This document shows positions 45,009 through 53,108 of a stretch of 64,000 bases of DNA, one piece after another (within the stretch, counting starts at the first letter, position 1; each line of letters begins with the position of its first letter). The notes below the pieces were generated by a model. That model had not been told where the DNA came from. It made no database searches and worked only from the letters and a program-made list of their open reading frames with translations. Both the position numbers and the translations under genes were made by a program. The stretch spans positions 1-64,000 of the forward strand of contig JAUICG010000013.1 of assembly GCA_030427485.1 (NCBI GenBank). The letters are read 5' to 3'. The stretch is from Gammaproteobacteria bacterium. GTDB lineage: Bacteria; Pseudomonadota; Gammaproteobacteria; Pseudomonadales; Halieaceae.

Positions 45009-45572
45009 TCAATCACCCTGCCATCGCTTTACCTGATCAAGCTCCAGGTCAAACAGGTCCAGCGCCCGACCGACGGTTTGTGTGACCATCTCGTCCAGGG
45101 ACTGCGGTCGGGCGTAAAACGCCGGAACGGGCGGCGCAATCACCGCACCCATCTCTGAGAGCTGCGTCAGGCTGCGCAAATGACCGGTGTGCAACGGGGT
45201 TTCACGCACCATCAGCACCAGCCGCCGGCGCTCCTTGAGTACCACATCCGCAGCGCGGGTCAGCAGGGTTGAGGTGACACCGGTGGCGATCTCCGACATC
45301 GTGCGCACCGAACAGGGCGCTATCAGCATGCCGGCTGTCACGAATGAGCCGCTTGCTATGGCGGCGCCAATACTGTTAACAGGGTGTACTTCGGTGGCCA
45401 GGGACTCGAGTTCCGCCAACGACATTTCCAGCTCGTGGTGCAGCGTGAGTTTGGCAGACTTGCTGATCACCAGGTGAGTCTGCAAACCGCACTCGTGCAA
45501 CAATTGCAACGCGCGCACGCCGTATATGATACCGGACGCACCGCTGATACCGACGATTATACGCCTGGACAT
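45009..45572 (-). CDS. ubiX: Flavin prenyltransferase UbiX
   Basis: A 187-residue UbiX that prenylates FMN to make the cofactor of UbiD-type decarboxylases. The FMN-binding start GISGASGIIYGVRALQLL is present. A conserved SFVTAGMLIAPCSVRT segment and the C-terminal MVTQTVGRALDLFDLE are also clear. AGAGG precedes the ATG. No UbiD gene is seen in this window; in this genome the partner is elsewhere. It serves ubiquinone biosynthesis or aromatic-acid decarboxylation. Confidence 0.94.
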   Translation of the reverse strand: MSRRIIVGISGASGIIYGVRALQLLHECGLQTHLVISKSAKLTLHHELEMSLAELESLATEVHPVNSIGAAIASGSFVTAGMLIAPCSVRTMSEIATGVTSTLLTRAADVVLKERRRLVLMVRETPLHTGHLRSLTQLSEMGAVIAPPVPAFYARPQSLDEMVTQTVGRALDLFDLELDQVKRWQGD

Positions 45573-45628
45573 AAAAGCCTCTCCGCCGTCTTAAACCCCT
45601 GCGACTCTATCAGTGTCCATGCCGAAAA

Positions 45629-47437
45629 TCATTTGCCGCGACTCCGGCGCACCGCTGGCCTGCGCTTGTTTTCGTCCCGGGTTTTGCCTTTGCCGGCACC
45701 GCGCTTCTTTTGCGCTGCAGTCGACGACGCACCGCCGTCGGCCAACCTGGAAAGCTGTAGCTTCTGGCCACTGACCCAAACAGACTGGAGGTGTCTGAAC
45801 ACCTCCCGGGGCATGCCTTCGGGGAGATCCACGGTGCTGAAGTCATCGTGGATCTCAATCCGTCCAATATGTTCGCTATCGATCTGGGCTTCATTGGCGA
45901 TGGCACCCACGATATTGCCCGGCTTCACACCGTGGTTCTTTCCAACTTCAATCCGAAACCGTTCCATGCCAGGCTGCAACGGCTCACCGGAACTTCGGCT
46001 TTTTCGCCGGGTTTTGTCGTCCGGTGTGGCAGGCGCCTTGCCTTCGGCGATGCCCCTCCGATCAGAGCGACCGGCGGGGCGCTCATCGTCCGCTTCCTGT
46101 CCGCCAGCGGCTGTCCGACTTTCCTGCAAGGGCTTTTTCCCCTGTGCCATCACACCCAGCGCGGCCGCGATGTCCGTCACCGGCACGCCCGTTTCGTACT
46201 CGTACTCCTGTATCAGTCTGCGGAACAGTTGCAGGTCCGCCTCCTCCAGGGTTTCTGTAATGCGCTGCTTGAATCTGCCCACGCGCCTGTCCGTCACTTC
46301 TTCCATGGTGGGCAGGGCCATTTTCTCGATGGTTTTACCCGTGGCCTTTTCTATCGCCGCCAACAGGCGCCTTTCCCGACTGGCAGCGAACAGTATGGCA
46401 TCGCCACTGCGCCCGGCGCGACCAGTACGCCCTATACGGTGGATATAGGATTCCACGTCCGACGGTATATCGTAGTTGATCACGTGGCTGACGCGCTGTA
46501 CATCGAGTCCTCGCGCCGCCACATCAGTAGCCACCACGATATCCAGCTTGCCGGCCTTCAGTTTTTCCACCGTCTGCTCGCGCTGCTTCTGCGGAATATC
46601 CCCGTTCAGCGCCGCCACCGAGTAGCCGCGCGCGGCCAGTTTATCGGTGAGTTCCACCGTCAGGATCCGTGTTCGCACAAAAATCAGCATTCCGTCAAAT
46701 TCTTCCACTTCAAGAATGCGCGTCAGGGCATCGATTTTCTTCATCCCTGACATCATCCACACGCGCTGGCGTATCAACGCAGTGGTCACCGTCTTGACTT
46801 CGATCGCGATCTCTACCGGGTTGCGCAGGTGGCTCTTGGCGATCCGGCGAATGGCATGCGGCATCGTCGCGGAAAACAGCGCGATCTGGCGTTCCTGCGG
46901 GGTCTGTTCCAGAATCCATTGCACATCGTCTATGAAACCCATGCGCAACATCTCGTCGGCCTCATCGAGCACCAGTGTTTGCAGTCCGGACAAATCCAGC
47001 GAACCGCGGCGCATATGATCCATTACCCGGCCGGGAGTGCCGACCACCACATGCACACCGCGCTGCAACTGGCGCAACTGGCCGCGGTAGTCGGACCCGC
47101 CGTAAATGGGCAGCACATGAAATCCCGTCAAATACCGCGCGTATTTCTGGAATGCTTCCGCAACCTGTATCGCCAGTTCCCGGGTCGGTGCCAGCACCAG
47201 AACCTGCGGCAGTTTTTTCTGCAGATCCAGGCGCGCCAGTACCGGCAACGCGAACGCAGCTGTCTTGCCGGTGCCAGTCTGCGCCTGCCCCAGCACATCG
47301 ACGCCTTGCAGCATATGGGGAATGATGCGGGCCTGGATGGGCGACGGGGTTTCGTAACCCACTTCCACCAGTGCCTTTTGCACAGGGGCAGGCAATGCCA
47401 GTTGAGCGAAACTGCTTACCGCTGCGGGAGAGGACAT
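45629..47437 (-). CDS. deaD: DEAD-box RNA helicase, DeaD/CsdA type
   Basis: A 602-residue ATP-dependent RNA helicase acting in ribosome assembly and mRNA turnover, often at low temperature. Motif I is AQTGTGKT (residues 52-59), motif II DEAD (158-161), motif III SAT (about 190), and the later HRIGRTGRAGR box is near 340. After the helicase core comes a linker and a DbpA-type RNA-binding domain (MERFRIEVGKNHGVKPGNIVGAI, about 505-575). The tail is Lys/Arg-rich. AAGG lies seven bases before the ATG. It is transcribed alone on the minus strand. Confidence 0.95.
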   Translation of the reverse strand: MSSPAAVSSFAQLALPAPVQKALVEVGYETPSPIQARIIPHMLQGVDVLGQAQTGTGKTAAFALPVLARLDLQKKLPQVLVLAPTRELAIQVAEAFQKYARYLTGFHVLPIYGGSDYRGQLRQLQRGVHVVVGTPGRVMDHMRRGSLDLSGLQTLVLDEADEMLRMGFIDDVQWILEQTPQERQIALFSATMPHAIRRIAKSHLRNPVEIAIEVKTVTTALIRQRVWMMSGMKKIDALTRILEVEEFDGMLIFVRTRILTVELTDKLAARGYSVAALNGDIPQKQREQTVEKLKAGKLDIVVATDVAARGLDVQRVSHVINYDIPSDVESYIHRIGRTGRAGRSGDAILFAASRERRLLAAIEKATGKTIEKMALPTMEEVTDRRVGRFKQRITETLEEADLQLFRRLIQEYEYETGVPVTDIAAALGVMAQGKKPLQESRTAAGGQEADDERPAGRSDRRGIAEGKAPATPDDKTRRKSRSSGEPLQPGMERFRIEVGKNHGVKPGNIVGAIANEAQIDSEHIGRIEIHDDFSTVDLPEGMPREVFRHLQSVWVSGQKLQLSRLADGGASSTAAQKKRGAGKGKTRDENKRRPAVRRSRGK

Positions 47438-47536
47438 ACTGCGACCTTGATGTAATGAGAGGGCCCCGATCCGGGGCGGCGCGAGAGTATACCGGGAATC
47501 GCGCTGGCTGTCCGGTGGGTGGACGGTCCGTTTCGA

Positions 47537-47923
47537 TCAACGGGCCGCCATTTCCTCCAGCATTGCGCGCATTTTGGCATGCAACAGGTTTACGGCCTTC
47601 AGGGGGCGCACCATCACCTTGAATTCAGTGATTCTGCCCGCCTCATCGAAAGTCATGATATCCACCCCATTCACCAGGATGCCATCCACGTCACAGGTAA
47701 ACTCCAGTACCGCGTGCTGCGCTGTAACAACCTCCTTCACATACTGAAACGTCTCATTGAAGACGTTCATGGCAGCAGCGAGATACCACGTGGTCAACTC
47801 ACGCCCCTCTTGCGGCGTGTGCACAATCGGCGAGAGAAACACACAATTCTCCGCCAGAATTTCGTGCAGACCCGCGGGGTCCCGCTTGCGCACGATGTCA
47901 TGCCATATATCCAGGGTGTTCAT
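47537..47923 (-). CDS. SnoaL-like/NTF2 fold protein
   Basis: A 128-residue protein with the alpha+beta cone (NTF2/SnoaL) pattern: an N-terminal helix with the WHDIVRKRDPAGLHEILAE start, then a curved sheet ending in ITEFKVMVRPL. Members include limonene-epoxide-hydrolase-like and polyketide-cyclase-like proteins, and small-molecule binding is likely. GGAG lies eight bases upstream of the ATG at 47923; two ATGs are close together. The function is not known and there is no operon context. Confidence 0.8.
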   Translation of the reverse strand: MNTLDIWHDIVRKRDPAGLHEILAENCVFLSPIVHTPQEGRELTTWYLAAAMNVFNETFQYVKEVVTAQHAVLEFTCDVDGILVNGVDIMTFDEAGRITEFKVMVRPLKAVNLLHAKMRAMLEEMAAR

Positions 47924-48024
47924 TACCATTGCTCCTTGTGCTTGCGCGGTGGGCATCTCACACCAACGTCCCCGGCGAGCGATGCAGGCCTCTGGTGTCC
48001 TGTCCGATTAATTCGCACAGAACG

Positions 48025-48061
48025 CTGGTACTTCATTAACATGATATTGACGGAGTACTAG
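48025..48061. repeat. Palindromic stop-codon repeat, copy C
   Basis: The arms 48025-48039 and 48047-48061 surround a 7-base loop. One true mismatch and three wobble pairs (G-T or T-G read on the plus strand) are present, so the left arm has drifted while the right arm keeps the core TGATATTGACGGAGTACTAG (48042-48061) exactly. The TAG stop of the minus-strand gene (48058-48060) lies in the right arm, in the same register as copies A and B. Confidence 0.85.
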
Positions 48062-48405
48062 AGGTCTATTTCCTGCATGAACTCCCGCTCAATCTTTTGT
48101 TGCATCTCATACCGAGTGACACCGGTGCTTTTCTGCGTCTCACGCAGGCGCTGCTGATAGCGGTTCCTGCGATAGTGCTTCACCAGTTGCGCAAAGTGGG
48201 CGGGTTCGGTCTCACCCGCGATGAGCGCCTCGATAAATGCGATGTCAATGCCCACGCGGTACGCGATGCGGCTGGGCCGAATCTTGTGGGCGTGAAATTC
48301 AGCCACTATATGCATTTGTTGCTCCCGCGAGTGCGTACATTCGCGGGAATAGCCATAAGGCGGCGAAGGCGTTCGGGTATCGCGCCGGGTATTGTCCGAA
48401 TTCAT
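48058..48405 (-). CDS. Small protein of unknown function, possible HTH
   Basis: A 115-residue basic protein. The middle part (HAHKIRPSRIAYRVGIDIAFIEALIAGET) looks like a helix-turn-helix, with an Arg-rich helical tail after it (KHYRRNRYQQRLRETQK). I do not recognise a family. AAGAG precedes the ATG by only a few bases. Its stop lies in repeat copy C. DNA binding is possible but not proven. Confidence 0.6.
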   Translation of the reverse strand: MNSDNTRRDTRTPSPPYGYSRECTHSREQQMHIVAEFHAHKIRPSRIAYRVGIDIAFIEALIAGETEPAHFAQLVKHYRRNRYQQRLRETQKSTGVTRYEMQQKIEREFMQEIDL

Positions 48406-48568
48406 AGGCTCTTTAATAGCAGTTCACTCCGCCAAAGCCAAGTCCGGGATGCCGGGACCGGGCATTGGCCATAAATGACCGTGAAATCTGATTAATATTC
48501 ATCCGACAGCGGGCTATACTTGTCTATTATGTCGTACTCCCGATTAGCCCAACCCTGAGGAACTGATC

Positions 48569-50029
48569 ATGAACGCGCCCGAGCAAGCCCTAAACCAAAG
48601 CGATACCGAGCAGCAAATGAAAGCCACGCTCGACATGCAGCGCGAGGATTATCTCAAGGAGGGGGTCGTCACCGCTGAAACACGCGTCGACCGCCTGCAG
48701 CGCGGTATCGACGTATTGATCAAGCACCAGACCAGAATCGTCGAAGCGCTCAATTCGGATTTTACCTGTCGTCCGCGCGAGGTGACCCTGCTTACCGACG
48801 TTGGCGCAGGCATCGCGCCGATGAAGCACGCGATAAAACACCTGCGTTCATGGATGAAACCGGAGAAACGCCCCACCATGTTCCCCTTCAATTTACTGGG
48901 CGGACGTTCGCGCATCGAATACCAGCCGCTGGGTGTGGTCGGCATCATTGCGCCGTGGAACTTCCCGGTCAATATGGTATTCGCGCCGCTGGCCGGCGTA
49001 CTGGCCGCCGGCAATCGCGCAATGATCAAGCCCTCTGAATTCACCCCGGCGACATCCGCGCTGCTGGCTGAAATGATCGCCGAGGCCTACGACCCCAAGG
49101 AAGTCGCCATTTTCGACGGCGGGCCGGAAGTCGGACAGGCTTTCTCCAGCCTGCCCTTCGATCACATGATCTTTACCGGTGCAACCTCGATCGCACGCCA
49201 CATCCTCGCGGCAGCGTCGCGCAACCTGGTCCCGGTCACGCTGGAACTGGGCGGAAAATCTCCGGTGGTCATCTCGCGCAGCGCCGATCTGGAAAAGAGC
49301 CTGGGTCGTATCATGGTAGGCAAGACCATGAACGCGGGTCAGATCTGCCTGGCGCCGGACTATCTCCTGGTGCCCGAGGAGAAGCTGCACGAAGTGATTG
49401 CCGCCGCGCAGAAGGCCGTCGCCCAGATGTTCCCGAAAATCCTGGACAATCCGCAGTACACCTCGGTTATCAACGAGCGCCACTTTCAGCGCCTCAACGG
49501 CTACCTCGCGGAAGCGGCTGAACGCGGCCAGAAGGTGATACCCATCAATCCCGCCAACGAGGACTTCAGCAAACAACAGGGCACGATGAAAATCCCGCCG
49601 ACGCTGATCCCGGAGCCGGCGGATGACCTGCGGATGATGGAAGAAGAGTTGTTCGGGCCGCTGTTGCCCATTCGCACCTACAACAACTTTGAAGAGACCA
49701 TCAGCTATATCAACAGTAAACCGCGCCCCCTCGCCGCGTATTATTTTGGCGAGGACAAGCAGGAGGAGTCCGCCCTGACAAACCGCACGACCTCCGGTGG
49801 CATGTGTATCAACGACGTGGTCATGCAGGTGGCGCAGGAAGATTTGCCTTTCGGCGGCGTCGGCCCGAGTGGCATGGGCGCCTACCACGGATTCAAGGGC
49901 TTCCAGACATTCAGTCACGCCAAGTCGATCTATCGCCAGGCCAGTTTCAACGTCGCGAAATTGGGCGGTATGCTGCCGCCCTACGGCAAGGCGACGGAAA
50001 GCACGATCAAGATGCAACTAAAAAAGTAG
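48569..50029 (+). CDS. calB: Coniferyl aldehyde dehydrogenase-type ALDH
   Basis: A 486-residue NAD(P)-dependent aldehyde dehydrogenase. The catalytic Cys is in NAGQICLAPDYLLVPEE and the general-base Glu in LELGGKSPVV. The FTGATS segment is present. The length and the N-terminal KHLRSWMKPEKRPT region match coniferyl-aldehyde dehydrogenases, which may also act on fatty or aromatic aldehydes; substrate cannot be fixed here. GAGGAACTGATC precedes the ATG. An intrinsic terminator follows the gene. Confidence 0.9.
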   Translation: MNAPEQALNQSDTEQQMKATLDMQREDYLKEGVVTAETRVDRLQRGIDVLIKHQTRIVEALNSDFTCRPREVTLLTDVGAGIAPMKHAIKHLRSWMKPEKRPTMFPFNLLGGRSRIEYQPLGVVGIIAPWNFPVNMVFAPLAGVLAAGNRAMIKPSEFTPATSALLAEMIAEAYDPKEVAIFDGGPEVGQAFSSLPFDHMIFTGATSIARHILAAASRNLVPVTLELGGKSPVVISRSADLEKSLGRIMVGKTMNAGQICLAPDYLLVPEEKLHEVIAAAQKAVAQMFPKILDNPQYTSVINERHFQRLNGYLAEAAERGQKVIPINPANEDFSKQQGTMKIPPTLIPEPADDLRMMEEELFGPLLPIRTYNNFEETISYINSKPRPLAAYYFGEDKQEESALTNRTTSGGMCINDVVMQVAQEDLPFGGVGPSGMGAYHGFKGFQTFSHAKSIYRQASFNVAKLGGMLPPYGKATESTIKMQLKK

Positions 50030-50049
50030 CAACGCGTTTTTTACGCATT

Positions 50050-50076
50050 GAAAGGAGCCCACGGGCTCCTTTCTCA
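50050..50076 (+). terminator. Terminator after the aldehyde dehydrogenase
   Basis: GAAAGGAGCC (50050-50059) and GGCTCCTTTC (50064-50073) are a perfect 10-base inverted repeat around CACG. Only a short T stretch is embedded in the second arm, so its strength as an intrinsic terminator is moderate. Confidence 0.55.
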
Positions 50077-50102
50077 CATTGGATACAAGAGGCGAGACGA
50101 TT

Positions 50103-50366
50103 ATGCAACGGAGTTTACTCATCGGCTGCTTGTTGCTACTGGGTGCCTGCAGTGTAGAACCTGGCAGCGAAAAATGGTGCGAACAGAAAAAGGAACAGTC
50201 GAAAAGCGAGTGGACCAGTTCAGATGCCATCACGTTTGCCAGCAATTGCCTGCTGGAGAGCAACACCATCGGGTCCGAGGCGTGGTGCGAGGACCTGTCC
50301 GAAAAACCCAAGGGTGAGTGGACTGCCGATGAAGCTGCGAGTTACACCAAACACTGCATTATTTAG
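50103..50366 (+). CDS. DUF3012 small lipoprotein
   Basis: An 87-residue lipoprotein with signal LLIGCLLLLGACS (lipobox LGAC). Two copies of a Trp-Cys-Glu/Glu-Trp motif follow (KWCEQKKEQSKSEWTS and AWCEDLSEKPKGEWTADE), i.e. an internal duplication. The second unit matches the DUF3012 family of short lipoproteins with no known function. GAGGCGAG precedes the ATG at 50103. Its end overlaps the convergent VOC gene by eight bases (50359-50366). Confidence 0.75.
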   Translation: MQRSLLIGCLLLLGACSVEPGSEKWCEQKKEQSKSEWTSSDAITFASNCLLESNTIGSEAWCEDLSEKPKGEWTADEAASYTKHCII

Positions 50367-51057
50367 CCGGCTGGATCAACAGCGTCGGAATACCCAGGTC
50401 ATGGCTCTTGAGCGTCGCGACCCGGGTTCCAGACTTCCTGCCGTCGCGGATATCTGATATCGCTACGCCCCGCGCGGCCAGCGTCCGCGCAAAGCCCGCC
50501 AGATCTTCGCACTGGTAGGCCAGCCCCCAGAAAGCGGGGGCCGCTTTCTCGTCGCCGCCGGACTCAATCACTTCCAGTGTCAGCTTGCCCGCGCGAAAAA
50601 ACAGCATGCGTCCGCCCCACTGTGGCACTGTTTTGTCCAGTGCGAGCCGAATCCCCAGCTCGCCTGTGAACAGGTCCACGCATGCCTGCGCATCAGCAGT
50701 GCGCAGGACCACGTGATCCACACACAAATCGCCGCATTGCGCTTCGGGCTGCCGTTGGCGAAAGGCAGACGTGGCACTGCCATCGCACAAACCGATATCA
50801 ACGCCCAATGTATTCGCAACACCTCTTTTCTGCTGCTGCTCGCCCGGCGCGCTGAACACAACCCCCTCTATATGACCGCTGTCAACTGCGCGTTCAGCCA
50901 GTTCGATAACGGTGTTGGACAGGCCCCACCACGCGCAGCGCCCCTGGTTCTCGGCGTGGGTAAAATACGTCTCCCCGCCAAGAATATCCCGGTACTGCGC
51001 GCAGGCCGCCGACAGATCAGGCACGGCCAGCACTATTCGGTCAAAATTCTCGACCAT
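50359..51057 (-). CDS. VOC (glyoxalase/bleomycin resistance) fold protein
   Basis: A 232-residue protein made of two vicinal-oxygen-chelate modules: FDRIVLAVPDLSAACAQYRDILGG near residue 5 and DHVVLRTADAQACVDLFTGELGIRL near 110. Members bind a metal and act on diverse substrates such as dioxygenase substrates or glutathione conjugates; the metal ligands are not all clear here. GAGGATG lies upstream of the ATG. Convergent with the small lipoprotein gene. Function open. Confidence 0.8.
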   Translation of the reverse strand: MVENFDRIVLAVPDLSAACAQYRDILGGETYFTHAENQGRCAWWGLSNTVIELAERAVDSGHIEGVVFSAPGEQQQKRGVANTLGVDIGLCDGSATSAFRQRQPEAQCGDLCVDHVVLRTADAQACVDLFTGELGIRLALDKTVPQWGGRMLFFRAGKLTLEVIESGGDEKAAPAFWGLAYQCEDLAGFARTLAARGVAISDIRDGRKSGTRVATLKSHDLGIPTLLIQPAK

Positions 51058-51205
51058 GGCACATCCTCTACAGGGCGCTTACGGGTATTGCATGATAAAA
51101 GGTTTTGGCATCTTTGCCGATCAGACTTACACTGTTCCCGCTTGAACCCACGTTCGCACCGGCACCATTTGCGAGTCACACAGTAATCTACCGGAGAAAA
51201 TTCTG

Positions 51206-52015
51206 ATGTTCAAAACAACCAGACACCTTCTGCTGGCAGCCGCTATTGCCCTGCTGGGCGCAATGCCTTTTCACACCCTCGCCGGAGACACGCTGGAACG
51301 CATCGTCGATTTCGAAGTGTTGAAGGTAGGCATGTCCGGCAATCAGCCACCGATGACCATGACAACCCGCGAGGGTGGCCTGATGGGCTTTGATGTCGAC
51401 CTGGCACAGGCGCTGGCCATGGCGATGAATGTCAAACTGGAAATCAAGACCATTCCGTTCGGTGAACTGATGGACGCCCTGGAGGAGGACGAGATCGATA
51501 TGGTGCTTTCGAACGTATCGATCACGCCGGCGCGCACCGAAGTGGTCTCCTTCGTCGGTCCCTATATGATGTCAGGCATGTCGATCCTGACAAAAAGTGA
51601 TGTGTTGGGCACTATCACATCCGCTGCCGAGTTCAATAGCCCGGAGCTCAAACTGCTCGCCCTGAAAAACTCCACGCACGCCAATTTCATCAAGAAAGTC
51701 GCACCGGATGCCACGCTCATTGAATTTGGCAGTTACGATGAAGGCGTGGCACTACTGATCGACGACAAGGCCGACGCGATGGTCGCGGATATGACACAGT
51801 GCATACTTGCGGTGATGCGTTACCCCGAATCAGGACTGACTACACTGGAAAAACCATTGACCGTCGAGCCCATCGGCATTGCAGTCAGCAAGGATGATGC
51901 GCAATTCTACAATCTGGTGGACAACTACCTGACCGCGTATGAGAAAACGGGCGTGCTGAACCAACTGCGCAAAAAGTGGTTCGAAGACGATTCCTGGATA
52001 GCCGCACTGCCCTGA
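51206..52015 (+). CDS. Extracellular solute-binding protein, family 3
   Basis: A 269-residue periplasmic protein with a signal peptide (LLLAAAIALLGAMPFHTLAG). The SBP_bac_3 domain starts at VLKVGMSGNQPPMTM and contains FDVDLAQALAMAMN and SNVSITPARTEVV, typical of amino-acid-binding receptors. No permease or ATPase gene accompanies it, so it is either an orphan receptor for another transporter or a sensor-like protein. GGAG lies upstream of the ATG. It is separated from the next gene by about 100 bases. Confidence 0.88.
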   Translation: MFKTTRHLLLAAAIALLGAMPFHTLAGDTLERIVDFEVLKVGMSGNQPPMTMTTREGGLMGFDVDLAQALAMAMNVKLEIKTIPFGELMDALEEDEIDMVLSNVSITPARTEVVSFVGPYMMSGMSILTKSDVLGTITSAAEFNSPELKLLALKNSTHANFIKKVAPDATLIEFGSYDEGVALLIDDKADAMVADMTQCILAVMRYPESGLTTLEKPLTVEPIGIAVSKDDAQFYNLVDNYLTAYEKTGVLNQLRKKWFEDDSWIAALP

Positions 52016-52118
52016 CCGCCAGGCCTGGCGGCCGCTGCCAGAGAGTGCGAGGATAGACATTTTCGCCCTGTTCCGCTCCTGGCAGCGCAAAATCAACTGG
52101 CGAGGCATCGTTGTCAAC

Positions 52119-53108
52119 ATGAGTACCACCCGCAGCCCAATCGTTATCGCGCATCGTGGCGCCAGCGGGTATCTACCGGAACATACGCTTGCAGCCAAGG
52201 CACTGGCCCACGCGATGGGCGCCAACTTTCTCGAGCAGGACGTGGTTCTGAGCAGGGATGGTACAGCCATTGTGCTCCATGACATTCACCTGGACAGTAC
52301 CACGGATGTGGCACAGCGCTTTCCGGGGCGCGCCCGAAACGACGGGCGATTTTACGCTATCGACTTCGACCTGGATGAAATACGCCAGCTCCGGGTGCAC
52401 GAACGCACCCACGTGGACGGCAGCCGTGAAGGCTGTGCCGTCTACCCCGGGCGGTTCCCGGTTGAGCACGCGCTGTTCACCGTCCCCACGCTGGCAGAGG
52501 AACTCGACATGCTGGCCGGGCTGGACCGCAGTCGCGGCTGCCTCACCGGCGTCTATATCGAATTGAAGTCGCCCAACTGGCACCAACGCGAGGGACTGGA
52601 CCTGTCGGCCGCCGTGCTAGCGGTGCTGGAGAAAACCGGCTATCGGGAGCGCCCGGAGCAGGTTTTCCTGCAGTGTTTCGATGACCTGACCCTGCAGCAC
52701 CTGGGCCGCCGGCTCGCAACGCCTCTGCCGATGATTCAACTTATCGGCGACAATGAGTGGGGCGAAGACAGCGCGGTAGATTATGAGTACCTGCGCACAC
52801 CTGCCGGATTGGATTATGTCGCCAGCTATGCCCAGGGCATCGGTCCATTCATTTCCCACATTTATCTCGGGAAGGCGGCATGCGGAACGCCGCGGCTCAG
52901 CGAACTGGTCGAGCAAGCCCAGGCACGGGGCCTGCAGGTCCACCCCTATACGTTCCGCAAGGATGACCTCCCCGTCGGTATCGAAAGTTTCTCTGAGCTG
53001 CTGGATGTTTTCATCCGCGATGCAGGCGTCGATGGGCTTTTCACCGATTTCCCCGATCTCGTGATCGATCACCTGAAGCAACTGCCGTCAGATGGACAGC
53101 TCCGATGA
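52119..53108 (+). CDS. Cytoplasmic glycerophosphodiester phosphodiesterase
   Basis: A 329-residue TIM-barrel phosphodiesterase without a signal peptide. Catalytic motifs are IAHRGASGYLPEHTLAA and EQDVVLSRDGTAIVLHD with the paired His and Glu-x-Asp. A long insertion (GCAVYPGRFP... to ELKSPNWHQ) places it in the GlpQ branch. It yields glycerol-3-phosphate in the cytosol and ends in an ATGA overlap with the pyruvate kinase gene. The other GDPD of the window (30792) is exported, so the two act in different compartments. Confidence 0.9.
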   Translation: MSTTRSPIVIAHRGASGYLPEHTLAAKALAHAMGANFLEQDVVLSRDGTAIVLHDIHLDSTTDVAQRFPGRARNDGRFYAIDFDLDEIRQLRVHERTHVDGSREGCAVYPGRFPVEHALFTVPTLAEELDMLAGLDRSRGCLTGVYIELKSPNWHQREGLDLSAAVLAVLEKTGYRERPEQVFLQCFDDLTLQHLGRRLATPLPMIQLIGDNEWGEDSAVDYEYLRTPAGLDYVASYAQGIGPFISHIYLGKAACGTPRLSELVEQAQARGLQVHPYTFRKDDLPVGIESFSELLDVFIRDAGVDGLFTDFPDLVIDHLKQLPSDGQLR

